A stretch of 35,216 nt of DNA, from contig NZ_JMHT01000098.1 of NCBI RefSeq assembly GCF_001905655.1, forward strand, positions 1-35,216, in the 5' to 3' direction. Positions 17,375 through 24,911 of this stretch are shown here, piece by piece. Made by a program: the position numbers and the translations under genes. Numbering within the stretch: position 1 is the stretch's first letter; every line of letters begins with the position of its first letter. The notes below the pieces were generated by a model. That model did not search any database. It was not told the origin of the DNA and saw only the letters and a list, made by a program, of their open reading frames with translations. The stretch is from Mycobacterium sp. ST-F2. Its GTDB lineage: Bacteria; Actinomycetota; Actinomycetes; Mycobacteriales; Mycobacteriaceae.

Positions 17375-19111
17375 TCAGGCCGGGGCCGGTTGCCGACCGC
17401 GGACCAACCGCCCCGGGCGGGCCGCGGTCGGCACGCCGTTCTCGGCGATGATCTCGCCCGACACGATGGTCGCGACGTAGCCGTCGGCGGTCTGGTCCAG
17501 GCGGCGCCCGCCGGCCGGCAGGTCGTGCGCGATGGTCGGCTTGTGCAGTGTCAGCGCGTCGTGGTCGATCACGTTGAGATCGGCCTTGTATCCCACCGCG
17601 ATTCGGCCTCGATCGGCCAGCCCGGCGACGCGCGCCGGGACCGACGTCAGCTCCTTCACGGCGTGCGCCAGGTCCAGGCGCCCGGCGGCGCGGTCACGCA
17701 CCCAGTGCGTCAGCAGGTACGTGGGAAATGAAGCGTCGCAGATCATTCCGTAGTGGGCGCCGCCGTCCCCGAGGCCGAGGATGACGTCGTCGCGCTGGAT
17801 GAGTTCGGCCACGGTGTCTAGGGACCCGTCGCGGAAGTTGGCGAGGGTGACCAGCAGCATGGCGTGACCGTCGTCGTCGAGGACGCGGTCGTAGGCCTCC
17901 TCGAGCGGGCTGACGCCGCGGGCGGCGGCCCGTGCGGCGATCGAATCCGACGGCGCTGGTTCGTAATTCGGGGGAGTGCCCAGCGGGAACATGTAGTCCC
18001 ACGCCTGCGCCGCGAACATCAGCGGATGGCCGTCGGCCGCTGCGGTGTCGTTCAGGATGCGTTGGCGCACTTCGGGTTTGCGCATCTCGGTGACACGTTC
18101 GGCCAGTGGCAGATCGGCGATCTCCCGATACGACGGATACAACACGAACGGATTGCCGGAGAGTTCGAGGCCGATGACCAAGCCGATGGGGCGCGGGAAA
18201 ATCTGCGCCGAGATCGATCCACCGTCGGTGTTGGCCTTCTCGACCATCCGCAGTGCATCTTCGAACGTGGCGGGCCCGGCGTTGCCGACGGCCAGTGTGA
18301 ACGTGACCGGTAGGCCGACGTCGGCGGCGACGTCGAACACGGTCTTGAGCGCGACCTCGTAGTCGCCGGCAAGGAGATCGGGCACGAACTGGATCAGTCC
18401 GCCACCGGCGTCCTGCACGCCGCGCGCGATGGCCTCGATCTCGACCTGTGCCGCGTCGTGGCTCGGGATGGGCTGCCCGCCGGAGGTCTTGTGCAGCGTC
18501 AGTCGCGAGGACGCGAACCCCAGCGCGCCGACTTCGACGGCCTCGGCCGCCAGCTTGCGCATCAGGGCCAGGTCCTCGGCGGTGGCGGGCTCGCGGTCGA
18601 CGCCGCGCCGGCCCATGACGTACACCCGCAGCGGCGAGTGTGGCAGGAACGCGGCCAAATCAATGTCGCGGCGTCCTGCGTCGACGGCGTCCAGGAATTC
18701 GGGGAACGTCTCCCAGGTCCAGGGCAGGCCGTCGACCATCACCACGCCGGGGATGTCCTCGACGCCGGCCATCACGTCGACGAGGACGTCGTGATCGTCG
18801 GGCCGGCACGGTGCGAAGCCCACGCCGCAGTTGCCCATGACGGCGGTGGTTACGCCGTGAGCGGACGACGGGGTCATCCGGTCCGACCAGATTGCCTGTC
18901 CGTCGTAGTGGGTGTGCAGGTCCACGAAGCCGGGTGTGACGAGCAGGCCGGTGGCATCGATCTCGCGGGCGCCGGTCCCCGCAACGGTGCCGACGGCCGC
19001 GATGAACCCGCCCTGAACTGCGACGTCGCCCTCGAACGGCTCGCCTCCCAAGCCGTCGACGATGAGTCCGCCCCGAATGACGATGTCGTAGGTCGCGCCT
19101 GCTGCGTTCAT
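17375..19111 (-). CDS. N-acyl-D-amino-acid deacylase-like amidohydrolase
   Basis: 578 residues from ATG 19111, full length for the family. It starts as an urease-superfamily beta sandwich (YDIVIRGGLIVDGLGGEP), then has the metal motif VDLHTHYD (His66, His68) and GNCGVGFAP with Cys95, matching the bridging Cys of D-aminoacylases. Later motifs are LGFASSRLTLHK, GDGGAHYGMI and a DHxALTLHKP tail. It should hydrolyse N-acyl-D-amino acids or a related amide in the cytosol; the real substrate is open, since mycobacteria hold several such paralogues. TACGTT 6 bases before the ATG suggests a leaderless transcript. Confidence 0.9.
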   Translation of the reverse strand: MNAAGATYDIVIRGGLIVDGLGGEPFEGDVAVQGGFIAAVGTVAGTGAREIDATGLLVTPGFVDLHTHYDGQAIWSDRMTPSSAHGVTTAVMGNCGVGFAPCRPDDHDVLVDVMAGVEDIPGVVMVDGLPWTWETFPEFLDAVDAGRRDIDLAAFLPHSPLRVYVMGRRGVDREPATAEDLALMRKLAAEAVEVGALGFASSRLTLHKTSGGQPIPSHDAAQVEIEAIARGVQDAGGGLIQFVPDLLAGDYEVALKTVFDVAADVGLPVTFTLAVGNAGPATFEDALRMVEKANTDGGSISAQIFPRPIGLVIGLELSGNPFVLYPSYREIADLPLAERVTEMRKPEVRQRILNDTAAADGHPLMFAAQAWDYMFPLGTPPNYEPAPSDSIAARAAARGVSPLEEAYDRVLDDDGHAMLLVTLANFRDGSLDTVAELIQRDDVILGLGDGGAHYGMICDASFPTYLLTHWVRDRAAGRLDLAHAVKELTSVPARVAGLADRGRIAVGYKADLNVIDHDALTLHKPTIAHDLPAGGRRLDQTADGYVATIVSGEIIAENGVPTAARPGRLVRGRQPAPA

Positions 19112-19117
19112 CTGAAC

Positions 19118-19123
19118 AACGTA
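19118..19123 (-). promoter_or_regulatory. Leaderless-type -10 (TACGTT) of the amidohydrolase gene
   Basis: TANNNT on the minus strand ending 6 bases before ATG 19111; no ribosome site is visible. Confidence 0.55.
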
Positions 19124-19194
19124 CGACTCAGGCCCTCATCAGATCTGTGAGTTGGCTTTGAGTTGAAGATTAGAACGGCTAGGCATTGCAAAAC

Positions 19195-19225
19195 CGATGT
19201 ATCGTGATAGGTACAAGATGCATCG
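19195..19225. promoter_or_regulatory. Pair of CGATGNATCG-type sites before the PadR-like gene
   Basis: CGATGTATCG at 19195-19204 and AGATGCATCG at 19216-19225, both near-palindromes, 21 bases apart (two helical turns). PadR-type operators often contain ATGTATC-like halves, so autoregulation is likely. Confidence 0.45.
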
Positions 19226-19245
19226 AATCAATGAAAGGAATTGCG

Positions 19246-19851
19246 ATGTTCTCAGCTGGTTTCGGCCCCGGTTTCGGTGGGGGCTTCGGCCCGGGATTCG
19301 GCGGCTTCGGCCCCGGCGCGGGTGGTCCCGGCGCCTGCGGCCCGGGCTTCGGCGGTGGTTTCGGCGGCGGCTTCGGAGCCGGGCACCACTTCTTCAAGGG
19401 TCGTATCAAGCGTGCCGCGATCGCGGCGGCCGCGCTACTACAGGAAGGTCCGGCCACTGCCGAGCAGCTCTCGCAGCGGGTCTCGGAAATCACCGACGGC
19501 GCGTTCGCCCCGCCGGTGGACAAGGTCGAGTTGGTCATCTCGCTGCTCGCCGCTCGTGGTGTGGTCACGGTCGAGGACGGCGTCGCGACGCTGACCGAGT
19601 TCGGTGAGCAACTGCTCGCCTGGCGCGGCGTCAGCAGTGAGACGGTGCAGGCGTTCCTCGGGCAGGCGGGAAAGTTCGGCGATGTCATCAAGTTGCGCAA
19701 GGATTTGTTCGAGCTCGCCGGCCTGGCGCGCACCATCAAGTTCACCGGCAACGACGCGCAGAAGGCCGACCTGACGGCGGCCGTCGCGACCCTGTCCGCA
19801 GCGGTCGCGGAAGCCAAGAAAGCGCTCTACCGCACCTTGGCCGACAACTGA
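19246..19851 (+). CDS. PadR-like winged-helix protein with Gly/Phe-rich N-terminal arm
   Basis: 201 residues from ATG 19246, with AAAGGAA at 19234-19240. Residues 1-48 are almost only Gly, Phe and Pro in GFGPGFGG-type units, ending GAGHHFF. Residues about 52-120 are a winged helix derived from the PadR plan: KRAAIAAAALLQEGPATAEQ, then TDGAFAPPVDKVELVISLLA, GVVTVEDGVATLTEFGEQLL. The usual PadR HGYQ motif is missing. The C-terminal part is a helical dimer arm (DLTAAVATLSAAVAEAKKAL). Gly-rich arms occur in many actinobacterial PadR proteins. Probably represses itself via the two upstream sites; ligand unknown. Confidence 0.75.
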   Translation: MFSAGFGPGFGGGFGPGFGGFGPGAGGPGACGPGFGGGFGGGFGAGHHFFKGRIKRAAIAAAALLQEGPATAEQLSQRVSEITDGAFAPPVDKVELVISLLAARGVVTVEDGVATLTEFGEQLLAWRGVSSETVQAFLGQAGKFGDVIKLRKDLFELAGLARTIKFTGNDAQKADLTAAVATLSAAVAEAKKALYRTLADN

Positions 19852-19912
19852 CCGACGATTGACCACATCGGAGCGGCGGACCATCCCGGTTCGTCGCTCC
19901 GATGTTGTCGGT
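19851..19912. terminator. Long hairpin after the PadR-like gene
   Basis: ACATCGGAGCG (19865-19875) pairs perfectly with CGCTCCGATGT (19895-19905). An outer ACCGAC/GTCGGT pair (19851-19856, 19907-19912) extends the stem. There is no U-run, so termination is probable but unproven. Confidence 0.55.
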
Positions 19913-19933
19913 GGCCCGTGGCACGATCGGGGC

Positions 19934-20317
19934 ATGATCGACCATTTCGGCATCAACTGCAGTGACTGGGCCAAGTCCCAGCAGTTCTACGACACCGTTC
20001 TCGGGGTACTCGGGTTCACCCGGCAGATGGATTACGGCGTCGCCATCGGCTACGGCCGCGACGGCAAGCCCGACTTCTGGATCGCCGACGCCAGCGCGGG
20101 CGAGGCGTCGGGTCCAAACCGTGAGGTGCACTTCGCTTTTCAGGCCGCCGACACCGCTGCGGTCACCGCATTCCACGACGCGGCGGTCGCAGCCGGCGCC
20201 GAGTCCTTGCACGCGCCCCGGTTGTGGCCCGAGTACCACCCCGGCTACTTCGGCGCGTTCGTCCGCGACCCGGACGGCAACAACGTCGAGGCGGTCTTCC
20301 ACGGCGCGGCCGGATAG
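19934..20317 (+). CDS. VOC (glyoxalase/bleomycin-resistance fold) protein
   Basis: 127 residues from ATG 19934, where the family sequence begins (MIDHFGINCSDWAKSQQFYD); an upstream in-frame GTG lies inside the hairpin and is rejected. Single VOC module with paired beta-alpha-beta-beta-beta units: His4, then VHFAFQAADTAAVTAFHDAA in the second half and the end signature YFGAFVRDPDGNNVEAVFHG with a C-terminal Glu. His4, the central His and that Glu are the usual metal ligands. Probably a small lyase, isomerase or binding protein; substrate unknown. The DinB gene follows within 27 bases. Confidence 0.88.
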   Translation: MIDHFGINCSDWAKSQQFYDTVLGVLGFTRQMDYGVAIGYGRDGKPDFWIADASAGEASGPNREVHFAFQAADTAAVTAFHDAAVAAGAESLHAPRLWPEYHPGYFGAFVRDPDGNNVEAVFHGAAG

Positions 20318-20330
20318 CGGTGAGCTCGGG

Positions 20331-20336
20331 TAGCGT
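20331..20336 (+). promoter_or_regulatory. Leaderless-type -10 (TAGCGT) of the DinB gene
   Basis: TANNNT ending 7 bases before ATG 20344. Confidence 0.5.
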
Positions 20337-20343
20337 CGGCGAT

Positions 20344-20877
20344 ATGTCTGACACCGCTGCGGCGCGGGAACTGTTGCGCGACTCGTTCACCCGGCTCATC
20401 GAGCACGTCGACGAGGTCGCCGACGGTCTGACAGAAGAGGTGTCGTGCTGGCGCCCGACACCCGAAGCCAACAGCATCGCGTGGTTGCTGTGGCACAGCG
20501 CGCGGTGTCAGGACATGCAGCTGTGTGACATCGCGGGCATCGAACAGGTGTGGACGCATGAGGGTTGGGAACAGCGGTTCGCCCTCGACCTGCCGCACAG
20601 CGATGCGCCCGGCTACGACATCGGATACGGCCACACCGCGGAGGACGTCGGCAAGGTGCGGCCACCGGTCGACCTGCTGGTCGGCTACTACCGCGCGGTG
20701 CACAAGGTGACGTTGGAATTCGTCGCGACGGTGACGCCGGAGGAGCTCGAGCGCATCGTCGACCGCCGCTGGAATCCGCCTGTCACCGCGAGCGCGCGGC
20801 TGGTCAGCATCGTCGACGACTGCGCGCAGCACCTGGGGCAGGCCGCGTACGTGCGGGGCATCGCCGCGCACAGATGA
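20344..20877 (+). CDS. DinB/DUF664-family four-helix metalloprotein
   Basis: 177 residues from ATG 20344. Four long helices carry the DinB pattern: LLRDSFTRLIEHVDEV, then the WLLWHSARCQDMQ motif (first His), a central segment with H in GYGHTAEDVG, and the last helix DDCAQHLGQAAYVRG with the closing His. DinB-fold enzymes in actinobacteria often use mycothiol as cofactor (mycothiol transferases, maleylpyruvate isomerase relatives), which is plausible here but not shown. The stop overlaps the PAP2 start as ATGA, so the two are probably translated together. Confidence 0.85.
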   Translation: MSDTAAARELLRDSFTRLIEHVDEVADGLTEEVSCWRPTPEANSIAWLLWHSARCQDMQLCDIAGIEQVWTHEGWEQRFALDLPHSDAPGYDIGYGHTAEDVGKVRPPVDLLVGYYRAVHKVTLEFVATVTPEELERIVDRRWNPPVTASARLVSIVDDCAQHLGQAAYVRGIAAHR

Positions 20878-21437
20878 CGGCTGAGAAGTTCGTCCGCTGG
20901 TGGCCGCCGGTCGGACTGGTGATGATGGCCCTGCTGGGCTGGATTGTCGGCAAGTCCTCGACGCCGGTCGACGACGTCTTCCAGCACGCGGGCCGCGCCG
21001 GGCAGCCGTACACCGGATGGCTGCTGTTCTTCACCGACCCACGCGTGCTCATGGTCATATTGGTGATCGCGGTGGGAATCACGTTGTGGCACAAGCGTTG
21101 GCGGCTGGCTGCGATCATCGCGTTGGCGCCGCAGTTGGCCGTGTTCATCGAGCGTGGCCTCAAAGAGCTGTTCGGGCGGCACAAGGGCGGGGCGCTGGCC
21201 TATCCCAGCGGGCACACGGTGTTGATGGTGACGGTGCTGGGCGTGATCGTGCTCGCGGCCGGAGCGGTGCTGTGGTCGCGGGTGCTGGCGGGCATCTTCG
21301 TCCCGCTGGGCATGCTCGGCCAGGCCTTCACCTACCACTACTTCACCGACACCCTCGGCGCGTTGCTGTTCGCGTCCAGCCTCGTGTGCCTGGCCGCTCG
21401 CCTGGCGGCGGTGAAAGCTCCGCCGGCGGTCTATTAG
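20874..21437 (+). CDS. PAP2-family membrane phosphatase
   Basis: 187 residues from ATG 20874, coupled to the DinB gene by an ATGA overlap. Five or six membrane helices, beginning at about 9-26 and 46-66. The three PAP2 motifs are present in reduced form: KELFGRHKGG near residue 95-104, YPSGH near 108-112, and HYFTDTLGALL near 150-160 where the family has H-x3-D. Length is short, as in undecaprenyl-diphosphate or phosphatidylglycerophosphate phosphatases. It would remove phosphate from a lipid phosphate on the outer face of the membrane; substrate unproven. Confidence 0.85.
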   Translation: MTAEKFVRWWPPVGLVMMALLGWIVGKSSTPVDDVFQHAGRAGQPYTGWLLFFTDPRVLMVILVIAVGITLWHKRWRLAAIIALAPQLAVFIERGLKELFGRHKGGALAYPSGHTVLMVTVLGVIVLAAGAVLWSRVLAGIFVPLGMLGQAFTYHYFTDTLGALLFASSLVCLAARLAAVKAPPAVY

Positions 21438-21444
21438 CCATTTT

Positions 21445-21477
21445 TGACACGCGTCAAGCCGGGTGCGACCCGTGTCA
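21445..21477. repeat. Inverted repeat TGACACG ... CGTGTCA
   Basis: Perfect 7-base arms at 21445-21451 and 21471-21477 in the 63-base gap between PAP2 and aldehyde dehydrogenase. TTGAC-ACGC-GTCAA overlaps the left arm. It may be a terminator for PAP2 or an operator just upstream of the dehydrogenase -10. Confidence 0.4.
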
Positions 21478-21488
21478 CACCGCGCCGT

Positions 21489-21494
21489 TACCAT
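21489..21494 (+). promoter_or_regulatory. Leaderless-type -10 (TACCAT) of the aldehyde dehydrogenase gene
   Basis: TANNNT ending 6 bases before ATG 21501; there is no ribosome site in the gap. Confidence 0.55.
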
Positions 21495-21500
21495 GGCCGT

Positions 21501-23018
21501 ATGACCGCTACGTCTGACGTCCAGTCGCCCGGCTCCGGCACCATCTACGACCCCGCCACCGGTGCCATCGCAGGAACCGTGCGCTGGACGGACCCGGCCG
21601 ACGTGCCTCGCATCGCCGCCGGCCTGCGGGCCGCGCAGCGGGAGTGGGAGGCCCGCGGGCCGCAGGGCCGGGCGAAGGTGCTGGCGCGGTTTGCGGTCTG
21701 GCTCAACGATCACCGCGACGAGATCGAGAGCCTGCTGGTCCGTGAGACCGGCAAGTCGATGGTCGATGCCAAGGCCGAGGTTCCGCTGTCGATCCTCATC
21801 ATCTCGTACATGGTGAAGACCATGGAGAAGGCGTTGGCGCCGGATACGCGGCCGGCGCCGATGCCGATGCTGGCGGTCAAGAAGATCACCGTGCACTACC
21901 GCCCGCGCCCGGTGGTCGGCGTCATCGCGCCGTGGAACTACCCCGTGGCCAACGCGCTCATGGATGCCATCGGCGCGCTTGCGGCCGGCTGCGCCGTCCT
22001 GCTCAAGCCGTCCGAGCGGACCCCGTTGACCGCCGAACTGCTGTTGCGCGGCTGGACCGACTCGGGTGCGCCCGAGGTGCTGGCCCTGGCGCAGGGTGCC
22101 CGCGAGGTGTCCGAGGCCGTCATCGACAACTCCGACTTCATCCAGTTCACCGGCTCGACGGCCACAGGCCGCAAGGTGATGGAGCGTGCGGCGCGCCGCC
22201 TCACCCCCGTCAGCCTCGAACTCGGCGGCAAGGACCCGATGATCGTCCTCGAGGACGCCGACGTGGAGCTGGCCGCCAACGCCGCGGTCTGGGGCGCGAT
22301 GTTCAACGCCGGCCAGACCTGCGTGTCGGTCGAGCGGGTCTACGTGCTGGAACCGGCTTACGACGCGTTCGTCGCTGCCGTCGTCAAGGCGGTGCAGAAC
22401 CTCAAGGTGGGCGCCGGCGAGGGCTATCACCTGGGCGCGCAGATCGACGCCGGCCAGGTGGACATCACCGAGCGGCACGTCAACGAGGCCGTGGCGGCCG
22501 GCGCCCGCGCGCTGACCGGCGGCAAGCGCCCCGACGGTCCGGGCAGCTTCTACCCGCCGACGGTCCTGGTCGACGTCGACCACACGATGGCGTGCATGAC
22601 GGAGGAGACGTTCGGCCCGACCTTGCCGATCATGAAGGTCGCCACCGTCGGCGAGGCGGTCCGGCTGGCCAACGACAGCCCGTACGGGTTGAGCGCGACC
22701 GTTTTCTCGGGTGACGTGCAGCGGGCCAAAGACGTTGCGCTGCAGCTCGACTGCGGCGCGGTGAACATCAACGACGTGCTGGCCAACCTGATGTGCACCA
22801 CCGCCCCGATGGGTGGCTGGAAGACGTCGGGCATCGGCGCGCGGTTCGGCGGGGCCGACGGCATCCGCAAGTTCTGTCGCCAGGAGACGGTCGTCGAGCC
22901 GCGCACGAGCAAGGGCGCGGGCGGCAACTACTACCACAACTCGATGAAGGCGCTGGCCCGCATGAACAGCGTCCTGACCAAGGTGTCGTTGATCCGGTCC
23001 AAGCGCACCGCCAAGTAG
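21501..23018 (+). CDS. NAD(P)-dependent aldehyde dehydrogenase (succinate-semialdehyde type)
   Basis: 505 residues from ATG 21501. All ALDH landmarks are present: PWNYPVANAL (about 153-162), LKPSERTPL, FTGSTATGRKV for the cofactor, LELGGKDP with the general base Glu near 256, and NAGQTCVSVERV with the catalytic Cys near 290. TEETFGPTLPI and PYGLSATVFS close the fold. The overall type is nearest the succinate-semialdehyde/broad-specificity group; the substrate cannot be fixed. In M. tuberculosis an ALDH gene adjoins the DUF779 gene (Rv0458-Rv0459, from memory); here they are about 4 kb apart, so this may be another paralogue. Confidence 0.93.
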   Translation: MTATSDVQSPGSGTIYDPATGAIAGTVRWTDPADVPRIAAGLRAAQREWEARGPQGRAKVLARFAVWLNDHRDEIESLLVRETGKSMVDAKAEVPLSILIISYMVKTMEKALAPDTRPAPMPMLAVKKITVHYRPRPVVGVIAPWNYPVANALMDAIGALAAGCAVLLKPSERTPLTAELLLRGWTDSGAPEVLALAQGAREVSEAVIDNSDFIQFTGSTATGRKVMERAARRLTPVSLELGGKDPMIVLEDADVELAANAAVWGAMFNAGQTCVSVERVYVLEPAYDAFVAAVVKAVQNLKVGAGEGYHLGAQIDAGQVDITERHVNEAVAAGARALTGGKRPDGPGSFYPPTVLVDVDHTMACMTEETFGPTLPIMKVATVGEAVRLANDSPYGLSATVFSGDVQRAKDVALQLDCGAVNINDVLANLMCTTAPMGGWKTSGIGARFGGADGIRKFCRQETVVEPRTSKGAGGNYYHNSMKALARMNSVLTKVSLIRSKRTAK

Positions 23019-23036
23019 CGCCACCAGTTGTTCACC

Positions 23037-23046
23037 GTGACGTCAC
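23037..23046. promoter_or_regulatory. Perfect palindrome GTGACGTCAC before ppk2
   Basis: A 10-base perfect palindrome 21 bases before the TACGTT -10, at the -35 position. It could be an operator for the ppk2 gene. The half-sites resemble CRP halves, but the 2-base spacing is wrong for CRP. Confidence 0.35.
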
Positions 23047-23067
23047 CGCCAGGTTCGGCTCGGCGGT

Positions 23068-23073
23068 TACGTT
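23068..23073 (+). promoter_or_regulatory. Leaderless-type -10 (TACGTT) of ppk2
   Basis: TANNNT ending 6 bases before GTG 23080. Confidence 0.5.
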
Positions 23074-23079
23074 CAGCCG

Positions 23080-23946
23080 GTGATCCTGGACGCCTCTGCC
23101 GCCGACACCTACACCGTCCGCGACGATGACGACGACGACCCCGAACTGGTGCTGCTGCCCAGTGGGGAAGTGGTCGACACCTGGCGCGAGGGTTACCCGT
23201 ACGACGAGCGGATGAACCGGCACGATTACGAACAGCAGAAGCGCCTGCTGCAGATCGAGCTGCTGAAGCTGCAGAAGTGGAGCCAGGCCAACGGGCTGCG
23301 GCACGTCATCGTCTTCGAAGGCCGCGACGCCGCCGGCAAGGGCGGCACCATCAAGCGGTTCATGGAGCACCTCAACCCGCGCGGCGCCCGCGTCGTCGCA
23401 CTGGAGAAGCCGACCGAGAAGGAACGCACCCAGTGGTACTTCCAGCGGTACGTCACGCATCTGCCGGCCGCCGGCGAGATCGTGCTGTTCGACCGCTCCT
23501 GGTACAACCGTGCCGGTGTCGAACGCGTGATGGGTTACTGCACACCCAAACAGCACGCGGAATTCGTCCGCCAGGCACCGCTTTTCGAGCAGATGCTGGC
23601 CAACGACGGCATCAGCCTCACCAAGCTGTGGTTCTCGGTGACCCAGGCCGAGCAGCGCACCCGCTTCACGATCCGTCAGGTCGACCCGGTGCGGCAGTGG
23701 AAACTCTCGCCGACGGATCTGGCCTCGCTGGACAAGTGGGACGCCTACACCGCGGCCAAGGAAGAGATGTTCGCCTGGACGGACACCGAGGTCGCGCCGT
23801 GGACCGTGGTGAAGAGCAACGACAAGAAGCGCGCCCGGATCAACGCCATGCGGCATGTTCTCGGTAAGTTCGATTACGACAACAAGGACCATGAGGTGGT
23901 CGGACACGCCGATCCGCTGATCGTGGGACGGGCGCTGTCCGACTGA
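23080..23946 (+). CDS. ppk2: Polyphosphate kinase 2
   Basis: 288 residues from GTG 23080. After an acidic N-terminus (six Asp at 15-20), the P-loop kinase core has Walker A EGRDAAGKGGT (80-90) and Walker B with lid start LFDRSWYNRAGVERVMGY (Asp138, Arg139). The KLWFSVTQAEQRTRF and KLSPTDLASLDKWDAYT motifs are typical of one-domain (class I) PPK2. PPK2 moves phosphate between polyphosphate and nucleoside diphosphates, often making GTP in mycobacteria. The neighbour downstream is a membrane protein 27 bases away on the same strand, as with Rv3232c-Rv3231c in M. tuberculosis (from memory). Confidence 0.95.
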   Translation: MILDASAADTYTVRDDDDDDPELVLLPSGEVVDTWREGYPYDERMNRHDYEQQKRLLQIELLKLQKWSQANGLRHVIVFEGRDAAGKGGTIKRFMEHLNPRGARVVALEKPTEKERTQWYFQRYVTHLPAAGEIVLFDRSWYNRAGVERVMGYCTPKQHAEFVRQAPLFEQMLANDGISLTKLWFSVTQAEQRTRFTIRQVDPVRQWKLSPTDLASLDKWDAYTAAKEEMFAWTDTEVAPWTVVKSNDKKRARINAMRHVLGKFDYDNKDHEVVGHADPLIVGRALSD

Positions 23947-23973
23947 GCAGCGCCCACCAACGTAGGAGGGCGC

Positions 23974-24858
23974 TTGCGATTCGTCGCGACATTGCTGTTG
24001 TGGCTGGTCACCACCGTCGCTGTGGCGGTGGCTGTGCCGGTCTGCTGGGCGCAGCACACACTTGTCGACCGGGGCGGCTACGTCGCCCTGGCCACCACGG
24101 CAGCCAAGAACCATGAGCTGCAGAAGGCCACGGCCGGCGAGCTGGGCATCCAGGTCAACAGGCTGGCCACCAGCGCGGGATACGACCTGAGCACCGGCAC
24201 CGTGTCGAAAGCCGCCGGCATCTACACGTCCAGCTCGGCCTTCCCGGGCCAGTTCGGCGCCGCGAACGGCTACGCGCACGACTGGCTGTTCACCGACACC
24301 ATGGCCCACTCGGACTCGTCCGGCCGGTGGACCATCGACCTGTCGCCGATGTTGTCGGACCGGTCGTTCAAGGCAACCTTGGCGGCGTTCGGGGTCCGCG
24401 TCCCGTCGAAGATCGAGGTACCGATCACCGATTCGGCCCAATCGTTGCGGCCGGGCCAGTTCCGCGCCGCGACGACGTGGGGACCGTGGGCTCGGGTCGG
24501 CATCTGCGTGCTGACGGGCGTGTTCGCCCTGCTGACACTGGCGGTGACCCGGTCGCGCGGCAAAACGGTTGCCGCCCTGGGTATCTCGACCATGATCGTC
24601 GGCGCCGCGGGCTGGGCCGGCATCGAGGCGGGGCGGCGCTACATCAACGACGGGCTGAACCGCACCACCGGCAACGTCCGCCAGGTGGCCGACGTCATGG
24701 TCGACACGGCCATCGCCAACGCCCACCAGTGGCTCAACATCACCCTCGCGATCGGCGGCGGGCTGGTGGTGCTGGGCCTGCTCGTGACGCTGCTGGGCAA
24801 CCTGGGGCGCCGGGTGGTCCGCAAGCCCAAGCCGGTGGCCGCTCCGGCCGCCTCCTGA
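23974..24858 (+). CDS. Conserved mycobacterial membrane protein
   Basis: 294 residues from TTG 23974, chosen because AGGAGG lies at 23964-23969 and the N-terminus then reads MRFVATLLLWLVTTVAVAVA. Helices: about 4-26, 168-188, 196-214 and 252-276. The 140-residue loop between the first and second helix (starting CWAQHTLVDRGGYVALATTA) should face outward. Basic C-terminus (RRVVRKPKP). No known domain recognised; the hydrophilic loop contains a repeated Ser/Gly-rich sheet-like region. Likely cotranscribed with ppk2. Function unknown. Confidence 0.8.
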   Translation: MRFVATLLLWLVTTVAVAVAVPVCWAQHTLVDRGGYVALATTAAKNHELQKATAGELGIQVNRLATSAGYDLSTGTVSKAAGIYTSSSAFPGQFGAANGYAHDWLFTDTMAHSDSSGRWTIDLSPMLSDRSFKATLAAFGVRVPSKIEVPITDSAQSLRPGQFRAATTWGPWARVGICVLTGVFALLTLAVTRSRGKTVAALGISTMIVGAAGWAGIEAGRRYINDGLNRTTGNVRQVADVMVDTAIANAHQWLNITLAIGGGLVVLGLLVTLLGNLGRRVVRKPKPVAAPAAS

Positions 24859-24862
24859 CCGG

Positions 24863-24911
24863 GATTTGTGCACGAAAATCCGCGGTCGGCGCGAAAAATC
24901 GTGCACAAATC
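24863..24911. terminator. 49-base palindromic element between convergent genes
   Basis: GATTTGTGCACGA (24863-24875) and TCGTGCACAAATC (24899-24911) are perfect 13-base arms. The 23-base loop itself holds a CGCG-GTCGG-CGCG stem flanked by A-runs. The right arm covers the peptidase stop codon. It is most likely a two-way terminator and may be a dispersed repeat. Confidence 0.7.

Noticed and set aside
20688..23024. 778-codon minus-strand frame opposite PAP2 and aldehyde dehydrogenase
   Set aside because: It spans three real plus-strand genes and their promoters; composition is that of a codon shadow.
23032..24906. 624-codon minus-strand frame opposite ppk2 and the membrane protein
   Set aside because: Antisense shadow of two well-supported genes, with no domain or ribosome site.
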